Position numbers and translations under genes: made by a program | In this document: positions 34,547-44,049 of the stretch, in pieces | How the letters are laid out: every line of letters begins with the position of its first letter | Numbering within the stretch: position 1 is the stretch's first letter | The notes under the pieces: generated by a model | Database searches by the model: none | What the model was told of the DNA's origin: nothing | The model's input: the letters and a program-made list of their open reading frames with translations, nothing else | Assembly: GCF_016584115.1 (NCBI RefSeq) | Contig: NZ_NRSK01000001.1 | Span: forward strand, 62,001-126,000 | Length of the DNA: 64,000 bases | Origin: Ectothiorhodospira mobilis | Lineage (GTDB): Bacteria > Pseudomonadota > Gammaproteobacteria > Ectothiorhodospirales > Ectothiorhodospiraceae | Direction of reading: 5' to 3'

Positions 34547-35874
34547 GGGGCGGGGGTCGTTCCTCGGGTCGTTTGGGTCATGGCTCGGGCGCATTGTACC
34601 CCACTGATCACCGCCCCCTCGAGTGTCCCGGGCAGGCCCGTGGCGGTGTAGTCCCCCGCAAGCCAGAGATCCGGCAGGGGGGTGGCGTTGTCCGGGCGCA
34701 GGGCGTCGCAGTCCACCCCGGCGCGGAAGGTGGCCTGCCGTTCCCGGATCACCCAGCTTTGCCGTGGTCGCCCCCATTCGGGGAAGAAGACCGCCAGTTC
34801 CTCCCGGATGCGCCCCGCCAGGGCCTGGCGGTCCAGGGCCATGTGGGGCCCGGAGGCGGAGATCACCACGGCCATGCGCCCGGGTTCCCCCACGAAGCGG
34901 CGGTCGAAGACCCACTGACCCGTGGTGCCCAGCAGACCCAGCAGGGGGGTGGGCAGCCGGGCCGACTCGGTATACTGCAGATAGACCGTGCAGATGGGTT
35001 CGGTCTCCAGGCGGCGCAGGCGGTCCACCGTATCGGCCAGGCCCGGCAGGGGGGCCAGCAGGTGCGCCGCCTCGGGATGGGCGGTGGCCAGCACCACCCG
35101 CTTTGCGGCCAGGGTGTCCCCGCCGCGCAGGGCCAGGGTGAATCCGCCGCCGGGGTGGGGCTGCAGGGCCTGCACGCGGGTGCGGGTATGCACGCGGGCG
35201 CCGTGGGCGCGCAACCAGCGCACGGCCGGGTCCGGCAGGGCGGCGCTCAAGGACCCCCGGGGCATGAGCAGGTCGGCGTGGCTGCGGTGCCCGCTGAAGG
35301 CCCCGCGCATGACCGCCGTGAACAGCCGCGCGGAGGCCCGCTCCGGTGCGGTGTTGAGGGTGGCCACGCACAGGGGGGCCCAGAGGCCGTCGATGAGGCA
35401 CCCGGGCTGGCGGTAGCGGTGCAGGAGGGCGAGCACGGAACAGTCTTCCTGTCCCTGCCAGCGCATGAGGCGGGCCAGGCCGGGCAGGGCCCGCAGGCGT
35501 GCCAGGGCGGGCAGCCCCCGGGCCGTGAGCAGCCCCCCCAGCAGGTGCAGCGGGGTGGGCAGGTAGAGGCTGGAGAGGCCAATGTCCGCTGACCCGGCGC
35601 GGCGGATACCCAGGTCCATGGGCAGGCGCAGGAAGGCCGCCGATTCCTGTACCCCCAACTCGCGCACCAGGTCCAGGGTCTCGCCGTAGGCCCCGAGCAG
35701 CAGGTGCTGGCCGTTGTCCAGCCGGGTCCCGGCCAGGTCCACGCCCCGGGCGCGTCCCCCGGGGTGGGGTGCCGCCTCCAGCAGGGTCACCGCCTCGCCG
35801 GCCTGGGTCAGGCGCACGGCGGCCGCCAGTCCCGCCCAGCCGGCGCCGATGACGCAGACCCCTGCGGGTGTCAT
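34543..35874 (-). CDS. hpnE: Hydroxysqualene dehydroxylase HpnE (FAD amine-oxidase family)
   Basis: Reduces hydroxysqualene to squalene in the three-enzyme bacterial route. The 443-residue flavoprotein starts with the dinucleotide motif VIGAGWAGLAAAVRL and EAAPHPGGRARGVD and ends with LWLAGDYTATGLPGTLEGAVISG, as in squalene-associated desaturases. ATG 35874 overlaps the hpnD stop (ATGA), and its own stop overlaps the SDR gene. Similar in fold to CrtI and CrtD encoded 8-11 kb away, but separable by the adjacent hpnD. Confidence 0.92.
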   Translation of the reverse strand: MTPAGVCVIGAGWAGLAAAVRLTQAGEAVTLLEAAPHPGGRARGVDLAGTRLDNGQHLLLGAYGETLDLVRELGVQESAAFLRLPMDLGIRRAGSADIGLSSLYLPTPLHLLGGLLTARGLPALARLRALPGLARLMRWQGQEDCSVLALLHRYRQPGCLIDGLWAPLCVATLNTAPERASARLFTAVMRGAFSGHRSHADLLMPRGSLSAALPDPAVRWLRAHGARVHTRTRVQALQPHPGGGFTLALRGGDTLAAKRVVLATAHPEAAHLLAPLPGLADTVDRLRRLETEPICTVYLQYTESARLPTPLLGLLGTTGQWVFDRRFVGEPGRMAVVISASGPHMALDRQALAGRIREELAVFFPEWGRPRQSWVIRERQATFRAGVDCDALRPDNATPLPDLWLAGDYTATGLPGTLEGAVISGVQCARAMTQTTRGTTPAP

Positions 35875-36734
35875 GGGCGATCGCCGCGGCGCTGATGCCG
35901 TCGTTCCCGGCGGGCGGTGCGCCAGGCGATCCACAGCTTGCGCAGGGGGGTGAGGTGGATGCGGTGTTCCAGTACGCGGTAGCCGTCCTCGGCGATCTCG
36001 TCCAGCAGGCTGCGGTAGATGGCGGCCATGATGATGCCGCTGCGCTGGGCGTAGCGGTCCGTCTCGGGCAGATGGGCGAAGGCGCGGCGGTAGTATTCCC
36101 GCGCCCGGTCCGCCTGGAAGGCGAACAGGGCCTGCAGCCGTTCGGAGGTCTGCGGGCGCTGCAGGTCCCGCGGGTCCACGCCGAATTTCTCCAGCTCGTC
36201 CAGGGGGATGTAGATGCGACCCCGGCGGGCGTCCTCGAGCACGTCCCGCAGGATATTGGTGAGCTGGAAGGCCATGCCCAGGTCATGGGCGTAACGGGCG
36301 GTTTCCCGGTCCTGATAGCCGAAGATCTCCGCCGACAGGAGTCCCACCACACTGGCCACGCGGTAGCAGTAGAGGGAGAGTTCGGTGAAGGTGGGATAGG
36401 CATCGAAGTCCAGATCCATCTGCATGCCATCGATCACCTCCTGGAAGTGCTCCTGGGGGAGATGGAAGCGTTCCAGACTGGGCTGCAGGGCCTGGCCCAC
36501 CGGGTGGCTGGGGCGTCCCGCGAAGGTCTCCCGCACCTGCTCGCGCCACCAGTCCAGCTTCTTGCGGGCCACGTCCGGTTCGCGGCATTCGTCCACCACG
36601 TCGTCCACCTCCCGGCAGAAGGCGTAGAGGGCGGTGATGGCCCGGCGCCGCTCCGGGGGCAGGAAGAGGAAACTGTAGTAGAAGCTGGAGCCGCTGGCGG
36701 CGGCCTTTTTCTGGCAGTACTGGTCGGGGGTCAT
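35871..36734 (-). CDS. hpnD: Presqualene diphosphate synthase HpnD
   Basis: Trans-isoprenyl synthase condensing two farnesyl diphosphates to presqualene diphosphate. The two aspartate-rich motifs are FCREVDDVVDE and NILRDVLEDARRGRIYIP. The 287-residue length and the N-terminus MTPDQYCQKKAAASGSSFYYSF are characteristic of HpnD. Second gene of the operon, 75 bases downstream of hpnC; overlaps hpnE by four bases. Confidence 0.93.
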   Translation of the reverse strand: MTPDQYCQKKAAASGSSFYYSFLFLPPERRRAITALYAFCREVDDVVDECREPDVARKKLDWWREQVRETFAGRPSHPVGQALQPSLERFHLPQEHFQEVIDGMQMDLDFDAYPTFTELSLYCYRVASVVGLLSAEIFGYQDRETARYAHDLGMAFQLTNILRDVLEDARRGRIYIPLDELEKFGVDPRDLQRPQTSERLQALFAFQADRAREYYRRAFAHLPETDRYAQRSGIIMAAIYRSLLDEIAEDGYRVLEHRIHLTPLRKLWIAWRTARRERRHQRRGDRP

Positions 36735-36809
36735 GGATCCGGATGCAGGTTGCCGTTGAGGGGATAAATTACCACAGGGCTGCGGTGGAAATGGGGGGCA
36801 CGATCCGTT

Positions 36810-37676
36810 TCACGCCCGGCCGGCCAGGGCGCGCAGGAGGATGAGGCCGTAGTCCGCCCCCCGCAGGCGGGGGCGGGAAAACAGGTCCGTCTCCTGCTGG
36901 CGCAGCCGCGTCAGCACCCGTCCGCCGGCGGCGATGATCAGGCGGATCTCCAGGCCGATGCGTCCCGGCAGCATGGCCCCGAGGGGGGCGCCCTGGTGCA
37001 GCCGTTCCCCGGCGCGCTGGAACTGGTGATGCATCAGGGCACGGAAGGCGTCGTCGGTGATGCGGTGACGGAAATGGTCCTCGTCCACGCCGAAGGCCCG
37101 CATCTCCTCCCGGGGGATGTAGATGCGTCCCAGCTCGTGAAAGTCCTGCGCCAGATCCTGATAGAAGTTGATCAGCTGCAGGGCGGTGCAGACCGCATCC
37201 GAGCGGGCGATGCGTTCCGCATCCGCCCGGTCGCACAGGTGCAGCAGCAGTCGTCCCACGGGATTGGCGGAGCAGCGGCAGTAGGATTCCAGGTCGGCAA
37301 AGTCCTCATAGCGCTTCTGGGTGATGTCCCGGCGGAAGGCCTGCAACAGGTCATGGAAGGGTTGTGCGGGCAGGTGGTGCGCCGCCATGGCATGGGCCAG
37401 GGCGATGAAGGTGGCATCCTCGTCCGGATCGCCGGCGGCGGCCGCGTCCAGTTTGCGGCCCAGGTCATCCAGGCCCCGCAGCCGCTGCTCAGCCGACCCA
37501 CCCCCCTCGTCGGCCAGGTCGTCACCACGGCGGGCGAAGCTGTAGATGGCCGCCACCGGGCGCCGCAGCCGGGGGGGGAGCAGGCGCGAGGCCACCGGAA
37601 AGTTCTCGTAATGGCTGCGGGCCTGCTGCAGGCACTGGCCATAGGCCCGTTCGACGGCTTCGGGGAGCGGATACAT
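36810..37676 (-). CDS. hpnC: Hydroxysqualene synthase HpnC
   Basis: Converts presqualene diphosphate to hydroxysqualene. Aspartate motifs YSFARRGDDLADEG and NFYQDLAQDFHELGRIYIP; N-terminal HYENFPVASRLLPPRLRRPVAAIY is diagnostic of HpnC. 288 residues. Promoter-proximal gene of hpnCDE. Squalene could feed hopanoids, but no squalene-hopene cyclase is in the window. Diverges from the acetyltransferase gene. Confidence 0.93.
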   Translation of the reverse strand: MYPLPEAVERAYGQCLQQARSHYENFPVASRLLPPRLRRPVAAIYSFARRGDDLADEGGGSAEQRLRGLDDLGRKLDAAAAGDPDEDATFIALAHAMAAHHLPAQPFHDLLQAFRRDITQKRYEDFADLESYCRCSANPVGRLLLHLCDRADAERIARSDAVCTALQLINFYQDLAQDFHELGRIYIPREEMRAFGVDEDHFRHRITDDAFRALMHHQFQRAGERLHQGAPLGAMLPGRIGLEIRLIIAAGGRVLTRLRQQETDLFSRPRLRGADYGLILLRALAGRA

Positions 37677-37782
37677 GGCGCCGGGGGGAGTTGGATGCGG
37701 GGTCAGTGTACCCGCGGTGGTGCGGGTGGGCCATGGCCCCGCGGCGCCCCGCTATCCAAGGAAGGCCCCGCGGCGTAGGATG

Positions 37783-38418
37783 ATGCCCACCGAGACATCA
37801 CCCGTGCAGCCGCAGGGGGAGGAGATGAGCCTGATCCGTCCGCGTCACCGGCAGGATCCCCATGCCACACCCCGGGGCGGGGCCGCGGCACGTCCCGCGC
37901 CTTCCGCCCGCCACCGCTTCCCCGTTCAGTGGGGGCGGGGAAACCAGATTCGCCCCCTGCGCGAGGGGGACGTGCAGGGGATCCCCGCCCTGCTGGCCCA
38001 TCCCGGGGAACTGGCCTGGGTCTTTCCGGGGGCCCCCTATCCTCCGGATCCGCAATGGCTGGAGGCGGCCCTGGCCGGGTGCCGGGAGGTGGCCGTCTGT
38101 GCCGAGCGGGGGCGCATCGTGGCCCTGGCGGCCCTGCGGGACCCGCAGCCCGGAGGGGCCGCGTTCATCGAACACCTGGTGGTGCACCCGCAGCGCCGTT
38201 GCCGCGGCATCGGCAGCCTTCTGCTCAGGCATCTCCTGCAGCAGGCCTTCCACCAGCACCGCTGCCGCGAGGCCCATGCCCGGGTCTGCAGCGATCACCT
38301 GCCCGCCACCCTGTTCTTCTACGAGGCCGGTTTCCTGCCCTACGGCATCGATGCAGGGGCCGATGCCGGGGCCGTGCTGCGGCTGCGGCTGGGCCGCCGG
38401 GACTTCGAGGAGGGGTGA
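37783..38418 (+). CDS. GNAT-family N-acetyltransferase
   Basis: Probable acetyl-CoA dependent transferase of unknown substrate. The GNAT fold begins at about NQIRPLREGDVQGIPALL; the acetyl-CoA pyrophosphate loop is HPQRRCRGIGSLLLRHLL, and FFYEAGFLPYGI is the typical C-terminal strand. A 45-50 residue Pro/Arg/His-rich N-terminal part has no recognised homology. Starts at 37783 and 37825 are both possible; neither has ideal ribosome-site spacing. Divergent from hpnC. Confidence 0.72.
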   Translation: MPTETSPVQPQGEEMSLIRPRHRQDPHATPRGGAAARPAPSARHRFPVQWGRGNQIRPLREGDVQGIPALLAHPGELAWVFPGAPYPPDPQWLEAALAGCREVAVCAERGRIVALAALRDPQPGGAAFIEHLVVHPQRRCRGIGSLLLRHLLQQAFHQHRCREAHARVCSDHLPATLFFYEAGFLPYGIDAGADAGAVLRLRLGRRDFEEG

Positions 38419-38691
38419 CGGGCGACGCTGACCACGGTCAATTGCGTCGGCTGGACGGGCTTTGTTTTTTGTCCCGATTCATGGATCATTACGCGCTTTA
38501 TGCGGCGGTCCCAAGTCCCCTGCGGCCTGCTTCCCCTCCGGTGCGGGGCGCACCATGGGCCGTTGAGGACCCGGCCGCTGCGGGATGGCGCACATGCCCG
38601 GGGCACGGCGCTCCGGGGCCGAATTCAAACCACGGCAGGGGCACGGCGTCCTACGCGTGCCCGTCCGCGATCTAAGGCAGACAAGAACGAC

Positions 38692-39717
38692 ATGGCTTTT
38701 ACCTTTCCGTTTTCCGCAATAGTGGCGCAGGACGAGATGAAGCTCGCCCTGTTGATCTCCGCCATCGATCAGAGCATCGGCGGGGTGCTGGTCTTCGGTG
38801 ACCGGGGCACGGGCAAGTCCACCACGGTGCGTGCCCTGGCGGCCCTGCTGCCGCCCATGGAGGCCGTGGAGAAGTGCCCCTACGGCTGCGCCCCCGACCA
38901 GCCCGCCGGTCTGTGCCCGTCCTGCCAGCATCTGGGGGAGGGGGAGACCCCCAAGAGCCACAAGGTGCCGGTGCCGGTGGTGGACATGCCCCTGGGGGTG
39001 ACGGAGGACCGGGTCGTGGGCGCCCTGGACCTGGAGCGGGCCCTGACCCAGGGGGAAAAGGCCTTCGAGCCGGGGCTGCTGGCCCGGGCCCACCGGGGCT
39101 TCCTCTATATCGACGAGGTGAACCTGCTGGAGGACCACCTGGTGGACCTGCTGCTGGACGTGGCCGCCTCCGGCGAGAACGTGGTGGAGCGCGAGGGCCT
39201 GAGTGTGCGCCATCCCGCCAAGTTCGTCCTCATCGGTTCCGGCAACCCGGAGGAGGGGGAACTGCGGCCGCAGCTGCTGGACCGCTTCGGCCTTTCGGTG
39301 GAGATCAGCACCCCGGAGGATCTCAAGACGCGGGTGGAGGTGGTGCGCCGCCGGGACGAGTTCGAGAAGGATCCGGAGGCCTTCATCGCCCGCTGGCAGG
39401 AACATGACGTGGCGCTGCGGGACAAGATCCTGGCGGGCCGCGATCTGTTGCCGGATGTGGTGGTGCCCGACGCCGCCCTGGAGCGGGCCGCCCAGCTCTG
39501 CCTGAGCCTGGGTACCGACGGCCTGCGCGGGGAACTGACCCTGATCCGCGCCGCCCGCGCCCTGGCCGCCTTCGACGGCGACCGGGAAGTGAGCGATGAA
39601 CATCTCAAGCGGGTGGCTCCGCCGGCCCTGCGCCACCGCCTGCGGCGCAATCCCCTGGACGATGCCGGCTCCAATGTCCGCGTGGGCCGTGCCATCGAGG
39701 AGCTGTTCGGCGCATGA
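38692..39717 (+). CDS. bchI: Magnesium chelatase subunit I
   Basis: AAA+ ATPase subunit that drives insertion of Mg into protoporphyrin IX. Walker A GDRGTGKST at residues 36-44, the Zn-like CPYGCAPDQPAGLCPSC insert, RGFLYIDEVNLLEDHLVD (Walker B), and GSGNPEEGELRPQLLDRFG. 341 residues. First gene of the photosynthesis cluster. The 273-bp gap before it, back to the acetyltransferase gene, shows no TGT-N12-ACA motif and no evident promoter. Stop overlaps bchD. Confidence 0.97.
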   Translation: MAFTFPFSAIVAQDEMKLALLISAIDQSIGGVLVFGDRGTGKSTTVRALAALLPPMEAVEKCPYGCAPDQPAGLCPSCQHLGEGETPKSHKVPVPVVDMPLGVTEDRVVGALDLERALTQGEKAFEPGLLARAHRGFLYIDEVNLLEDHLVDLLLDVAASGENVVEREGLSVRHPAKFVLIGSGNPEEGELRPQLLDRFGLSVEISTPEDLKTRVEVVRRRDEFEKDPEAFIARWQEHDVALRDKILAGRDLLPDVVVPDAALERAAQLCLSLGTDGLRGELTLIRAARALAAFDGDREVSDEHLKRVAPPALRHRLRRNPLDDAGSNVRVGRAIEELFGA

Positions 39718-41513
39718 CCGAATCCGCGGCACTGGAACTGACCCCCTGGGAGCTGGCCAGCATCGCCGCCGGTCTGTTCGCCGTGGACCCCGCCGGTTGC
39801 GGCGGGGTGGCGTTGAAGGCCCACGCCGGTCCGGTGCGGGACCGCTGGCTGGAACTGTTGCGGGGGCTGCTGCCCGCATCCGCCCCCATGCGCCGCCTGC
39901 CGTTGCACATCGCCGATGGCCGCCTGCTGGGTGGTCTGGACCTGGCCGCCACCCTCAAGGCCGGTCGTCCCATCGCCGAGCGCGGGCTGCTGGCGGAGAG
40001 CGATGGCGGCGTCGTGGTGGCGGCCATGGCCGAGCGCCTGACACCGGCCACCGCCGGCCGCATGGCGGCGGTGATGGATGCCCATGAGGTGCGCCTGGAA
40101 CGGGATGGCCTGGGCATGCGTCTGCCCACCCGCTTCGGTGTGGTGGCCCTGGACGAGGGGGTGGCCGAGGAGGAGCAGGTGCCCCATGTCCTCTCCGACC
40201 GCCTGGCCTTCCACCTGGATCTGATCCCCGTGTCCACGCGCGAGGTGGCCCCTTCCCTGTGGACGGCGGACGAGGTCCTGGCCGCGCGCCAGCGGCTGGC
40301 CAGCGTGGAGGCGGGGGATGAGATCCTGGAGGCCCTGTGCGGTGCCGCCGTTTCCCTGGGGATCGCCTCGTTGCGCGTTCCCTTCCTGGCCCTGCGGGTG
40401 GCCCGGGCGGCGGCGGCCCTGGACGGCCGCGATACCATCTCCCAGGAGGATGCCACCCTGGCCGCCCGGCTGGTGCTGGCCCCGCGGGCCACGATGCTGC
40501 CCGCCGCGGAAGAGGAGAATGAGGAGCCCCAGGAGCAGGAGCCCCCGCCGCCGGAAGACCAGCAGCAGGAAGAGCCGTCCGAGGAGGAGCATCAGGACCC
40601 CGCCGACATGGACAAGCCCCTGGAGGACCGGGTGCTGGAGGCGGCCAAGGCCTCCCTGCCGGCGGGGTTGCTGGCCCAGCTGAAGATGGGGGCGGGGAGC
40701 CGTTCCCGTTCCTCCACGCCGGGCAAGGCCGGTGCCCTGCAGCAGGGCAACCGCCGGGGCCGCCCGGTGGGCACCCGCCGCGGGGAACTGCGCGCCGGCG
40801 CCCGGCTCAACGTCATCGAGACCCTGCGGGCGGCCGCCCCGTGGCAGCCCCTGCGCCGTGCCCATGCCCTGGCGGAGGACCCCGAGGGCAGCCGTCGCGG
40901 GCCCCGGGTGCATGTGCGCCGGGACGATTTCCGCATCACCCGCTTCAAGCAGCGTACCGAGACCACCACCATCTTCGCCGTGGACGCCTCCGGCTCCGCC
41001 GCCCTGCACCGCCTGGCGGAGGCCAAGGGGGCGGTGGAACTGTTGCTGGCGGACTGCTATGTACGCCGTGACAGCGTCGGCATGATCGCCTTCCGCGGGC
41101 AGGGGGCCGAACTGCTGCTGCCCCCCACCCGCTCCCTGGTGCGGGCCAAGCGCAGCCTGGCGGCACTGCCCGGGGGCGGGGGTACGCCCCTGGCGGCCGC
41201 CATCGACGCGGTGCGGGAACTGGCGGAATCGGTGCAGCGCCGCGGGGATTCCCCCGTGGCGGTCTTCCTTACCGACGGCCGTGCCAATATCGCCCGGGAC
41301 GGTGCCACCGGCCGCGCCAAGGCCACCGAGGATGCCCTGGCCGCGGCCCGGGAACTGGCGGGCCAGGGGGTGAAGACCATCCTGGTGGACACCTCCCCCC
41401 GTCCCCAGCGCAGCGCCCAGGAACTGGCCCGGGCACTGGATGCCCAGTACCTGCCGTTGCCCCACGCCGACGCCGCCAGCCTCTCCAGCGCGGTGCAGAC
41501 GGCCACCGGCTGA
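39714..41513 (+). CDS. bchD: Magnesium chelatase subunit D
   Basis: Second AAA+ subunit that forms the ID motor. The N-terminal AAA-like module has lost its P-loop (GCGGVALKAHAGPVRD in its place). It is followed by an acidic, Pro/Gln-rich linker (about residues 265-300) and a C-terminal vWA domain with MIDAS DASGS at 424-428 and FLTDGRANIARDG. 599 residues. ATG 39714 overlaps the bchI stop. The integrin-binding-like vWA site is thought to dock BchI/BchH. Confidence 0.96.
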   Translation: MTESAALELTPWELASIAAGLFAVDPAGCGGVALKAHAGPVRDRWLELLRGLLPASAPMRRLPLHIADGRLLGGLDLAATLKAGRPIAERGLLAESDGGVVVAAMAERLTPATAGRMAAVMDAHEVRLERDGLGMRLPTRFGVVALDEGVAEEEQVPHVLSDRLAFHLDLIPVSTREVAPSLWTADEVLAARQRLASVEAGDEILEALCGAAVSLGIASLRVPFLALRVARAAAALDGRDTISQEDATLAARLVLAPRATMLPAAEEENEEPQEQEPPPPEDQQQEEPSEEEHQDPADMDKPLEDRVLEAAKASLPAGLLAQLKMGAGSRSRSSTPGKAGALQQGNRRGRPVGTRRGELRAGARLNVIETLRAAAPWQPLRRAHALAEDPEGSRRGPRVHVRRDDFRITRFKQRTETTTIFAVDASGSAALHRLAEAKGAVELLLADCYVRRDSVGMIAFRGQGAELLLPPTRSLVRAKRSLAALPGGGGTPLAAAIDAVRELAESVQRRGDSPVAVFLTDGRANIARDGATGRAKATEDALAAARELAGQGVKTILVDTSPRPQRSAQELARALDAQYLPLPHADAASLSSAVQTATG

Positions 41514-41521
41514 GCCAGACC

Positions 41522-42448
41522 ATGGGCGGCGGGCCGGACTGGGCGCGGGACGGGGCCGACTGGCCCCATCGCCGCTCCAGCCGCTTCGTCCGTGCCGGCG
41601 GGGTGTCCTGGCATGTGCAGTGCCTGGGGCATGGGCCGGCGGTGCTGCTCCTCCACGGCACCGGCGCCGCCACCCACAGCTGGCGGGACGTGGCCCCCGC
41701 CCTGGCGCGGCGTTTTCGCGTCATCGCCCCGGACCTGCCGGGGCACGGATTCTCCCGTCCCCTGGAACCCGGGGCGCGGGTCTTCACCCTGCCGGGCATG
41801 GCCGCCGCCCTGTCCGCCCTCCTGGAACGCCTGGGGGCCCATCCTGAATTCGTGGTGGCCCACTCCGCCGGTGCCGCGGTGGCGGCGCGCATGTGCCTGG
41901 ACGGGGGCATGCGCCCGCAGGCGGTGTTCGCTGTCAACGGTGTCCTGATGCCCTTTCCCGGGGCTGTGACCCTGCTTTTCTCCACCACGGCCCGCATGCT
42001 CTCCCTCGTGCCCGGGGTGGCCCATATGGTGGCCTGGCGGGCGGCGCAGCCGGGGTTTGTGGAGCACCTGCTGCGGGGCACGGGATCGGTGCCGGATGAC
42101 CGCGGCGTGGAACTCTACGGGCGCCTGGTCAGAAGCCCCGGCCATGTGGCCGCTGCCCTGCGCATGATGGTGAACTGGGATCTGGAGCCCCTGGCCCGGG
42201 ATCTGCCGCGGCTGCCCACCGAGCTGGTGCTGCTGGTGGGGGAGAATGACCGCACGGTACCGCCCGCGGAGGCGGCGCGGGTGCAGGCCCGGCTCCCCGC
42301 GGCGCGGATCCTGCGCCTGCCGGGGCTGGGGCACCTGGCCCATGAGGAGCGGCCCGGGACCGTGGTCTCCCTGTTGGAGCGCCGTGTTTCCCATGGCCCG
42401 CAAGCACAGCAGGGGCAGGGGGATGACCGGGATCAGGTTTCCTGCTAG
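41522..42448 (+). CDS. bchO: BchO, alpha/beta hydrolase accessory to magnesium chelatase
   Basis: Alpha/beta-hydrolase found beside bchID in purple bacteria; its exact reaction is unknown. Oxyanion motif LLLHGTGAATHSWR, nucleophile serine in VVAHSAGAAVAAR, acid GENDRTVPP and histidine GLGHLAHEE. 308 residues. Starts 8 bases after bchD. The last about 15 residues (GPQAQQGQGDDRDQVSC) are not conserved in type. Confidence 0.9.
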   Translation: MGGGPDWARDGADWPHRRSSRFVRAGGVSWHVQCLGHGPAVLLLHGTGAATHSWRDVAPALARRFRVIAPDLPGHGFSRPLEPGARVFTLPGMAAALSALLERLGAHPEFVVAHSAGAAVAARMCLDGGMRPQAVFAVNGVLMPFPGAVTLLFSTTARMLSLVPGVAHMVAWRAAQPGFVEHLLRGTGSVPDDRGVELYGRLVRSPGHVAAALRMMVNWDLEPLARDLPRLPTELVLLVGENDRTVPPAEAARVQARLPAARILRLPGLGHLAHEERPGTVVSLLERRVSHGPQAQQGQGDDRDQVSC

Positions 42449-42473
42449 CACGGGTATGCCCCCCCTGCTAGAC

Positions 42474-42491
42474 TGTCGCGCAAGTCTGACA
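42474..42491. promoter_or_regulatory. CrtJ/PpsR-type operator upstream of crtI
   Basis: TGT (42474-42476), exactly 12 bases, ACA (42489-42491), matching the TGT-N12-ACA target of the redox/light repressor CrtJ/PpsR. It sits in the 59-bp gap between bchO and crtI, 16 bases before the crtI start codon and directly after TAGACT (42469-42474), a hexamer that also serves as the -10 candidate of bchC. Confidence 0.7.
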
Positions 42492-42507
42492 ATCGACAGG
42501 GTTAAAT

Positions 42508-44049
42508 GTGTCCACCGTACCTGCCACCAGCGCCATGTTCCGTGTCCATGATGACCTGCGACCCCATGCGGTCGTGATCGGCAGCGGCTTCGGGGGGCTG
42601 GCGGCCGCCATCCGCCTGGGGGCCCGGGGCTACCGGGTCACGGTGCTGGAGAAGCGGGATGGCCCGGGGGGACGGGCCTATGTCTACGAGCGGGACGGTT
42701 TCGTCTTCGATGCGGGGCCCACCATCGTCACCGCCCCCTTCGTCCTGGAGGAGCTCTGGCAGCTGTGCGGGCGGCGCATGGAGGAGGACATCGACCTGCG
42801 CCCCATGGATCCCTTCTACCAGATCCGCTTCCACGACGGCCAGGTGTTCAACTACTGGGCGGACATCGAGGCGGTGCGCGAGGAGGTGCGGCGCTTCTCC
42901 CCCGGGGATCTGGAGGGCTACGACGCCTTCATGAAGGCCAGCCAGGCCAATTACAAGGTGGGCTTCGAGGGCCTGGCCCATGTGCCCTTTAACTCCCTTG
43001 CGGACATGGCCCGGGTGGTGCCGGACCTGGTGCGCCTGGGGGCCTACCGCAGCGTCTACGGTCTGGTGTCGAAGCACATCCGGGATCCGCGGCTGCGTCA
43101 GGTGCTCAGCTTTCATCCCCTGCTGGTGGGGGGCAATCCCTTCCGCACCACCTCGGTCTACTGCCTGATCTCCTTTTTGGAGCGCCGCTTCGGGGTGCAT
43201 TTCGCCATGGGCGGCACGGGCAGTCTGGTCAAGGGGATGGTGGGGCTGATCCAGGGGCAGGGCAATGCCATCCACTATGACAGCGAGGTGGAACGCATCC
43301 TGGTGGAGGACGGCCGGGCCCGCGGGGTACGCCTCAAATCCGGGGAGGAGATTGCCGCCGACGTGGTGGTCTCCAATGCCGATTCCGCCAGCACCTATCA
43401 CGATCTGATCCCCGCGAAGGACCGCCGCCACTGGACCGATCGGCGCATCGAGCGGGCCCGCTATTCCATGGGGCTGTTCGTCTGGTACTTCGGCACCCGG
43501 CGCCGCTACGAGGACGTGCCCCATCATTCCATCCTCCTGGGCCCCCGCTACAAGGAGCTGATCGAGGACATCTTCGAGCGCAAGGTGCTGGCGGAGGACT
43601 TCAGCCTCTACCTGCACCGGCCCACAAAGACGGACCCCTCCATGGCCCCGGAGGGCTGCGACACCTTCTATGTCCTCTCGCCGGTGCCCCATCTGGGGGC
43701 GGATGTGGACTGGGAGGCCCAGGCCGAGCCCTACCGGCGGCGGATCGAATCCTTCCTGTCCTCCAGCATCCTGCCGGACCTGGAGAACCAGGTGGCGATC
43801 TCCCATGTGGTGACGCCGCGTTATTTCCAGGATGAACTCAATTCCTTCCAGGGGGCCGGGTTCGGCCTGGAACCGGTGCTCTGGCAGAGCGCCGCCTTCC
43901 GCCCCCGCAACCGCAGCGAGGATGTGGACCGGCTCTACCTGGTGGGCGCCGGGACCCATCCCGGGGCGGGGCTTCCGGGGGTCATCTCTTCGGCCAAGGT
44001 GCTGGATGAGGTGGTGCCTGATGCACAGCGTGTAAAGGAGGGCGCATGA
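42508..44049 (+). CDS. crtI: Phytoene desaturase CrtI
   Basis: FAD enzyme that desaturates phytoene to neurosporene/lycopene for the spirilloxanthin pathway. 513 residues with VIGSGFGGLAAAIRLGARGY at the N-terminus, EKRDGPGGRAYVYE, DAGPTIVTAP and the C-terminal LYLVGAGTHPGAGLPGVISSAK. The start is given as GTG 42508 because AGGG stands six bases upstream; ATG 42535 would remove 9 unconserved residues but has no ribosome site. The stop overlaps the crtB ATG. Confidence 0.95.
   Translation: MSTVPATSAMFRVHDDLRPHAVVIGSGFGGLAAAIRLGARGYRVTVLEKRDGPGGRAYVYERDGFVFDAGPTIVTAPFVLEELWQLCGRRMEEDIDLRPMDPFYQIRFHDGQVFNYWADIEAVREEVRRFSPGDLEGYDAFMKASQANYKVGFEGLAHVPFNSLADMARVVPDLVRLGAYRSVYGLVSKHIRDPRLRQVLSFHPLLVGGNPFRTTSVYCLISFLERRFGVHFAMGGTGSLVKGMVGLIQGQGNAIHYDSEVERILVEDGRARGVRLKSGEEIAADVVVSNADSASTYHDLIPAKDRRHWTDRRIERARYSMGLFVWYFGTRRRYEDVPHHSILLGPRYKELIEDIFERKVLAEDFSLYLHRPTKTDPSMAPEGCDTFYVLSPVPHLGADVDWEAQAEPYRRRIESFLSSSILPDLENQVAISHVVTPRYFQDELNSFQGAGFGLEPVLWQSAAFRPRNRSEDVDRLYLVGAGTHPGAGLPGVISSAKVLDEVVPDAQRVKEGA

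Noticed and set aside
38419-38691. CrtJ/PpsR site or sigma-54 promoter upstream of bchI
   Set aside because: I found neither TGT-N12-ACA nor GG-N10-GC boxes in register. The bchIDO promoter remains unidentified.
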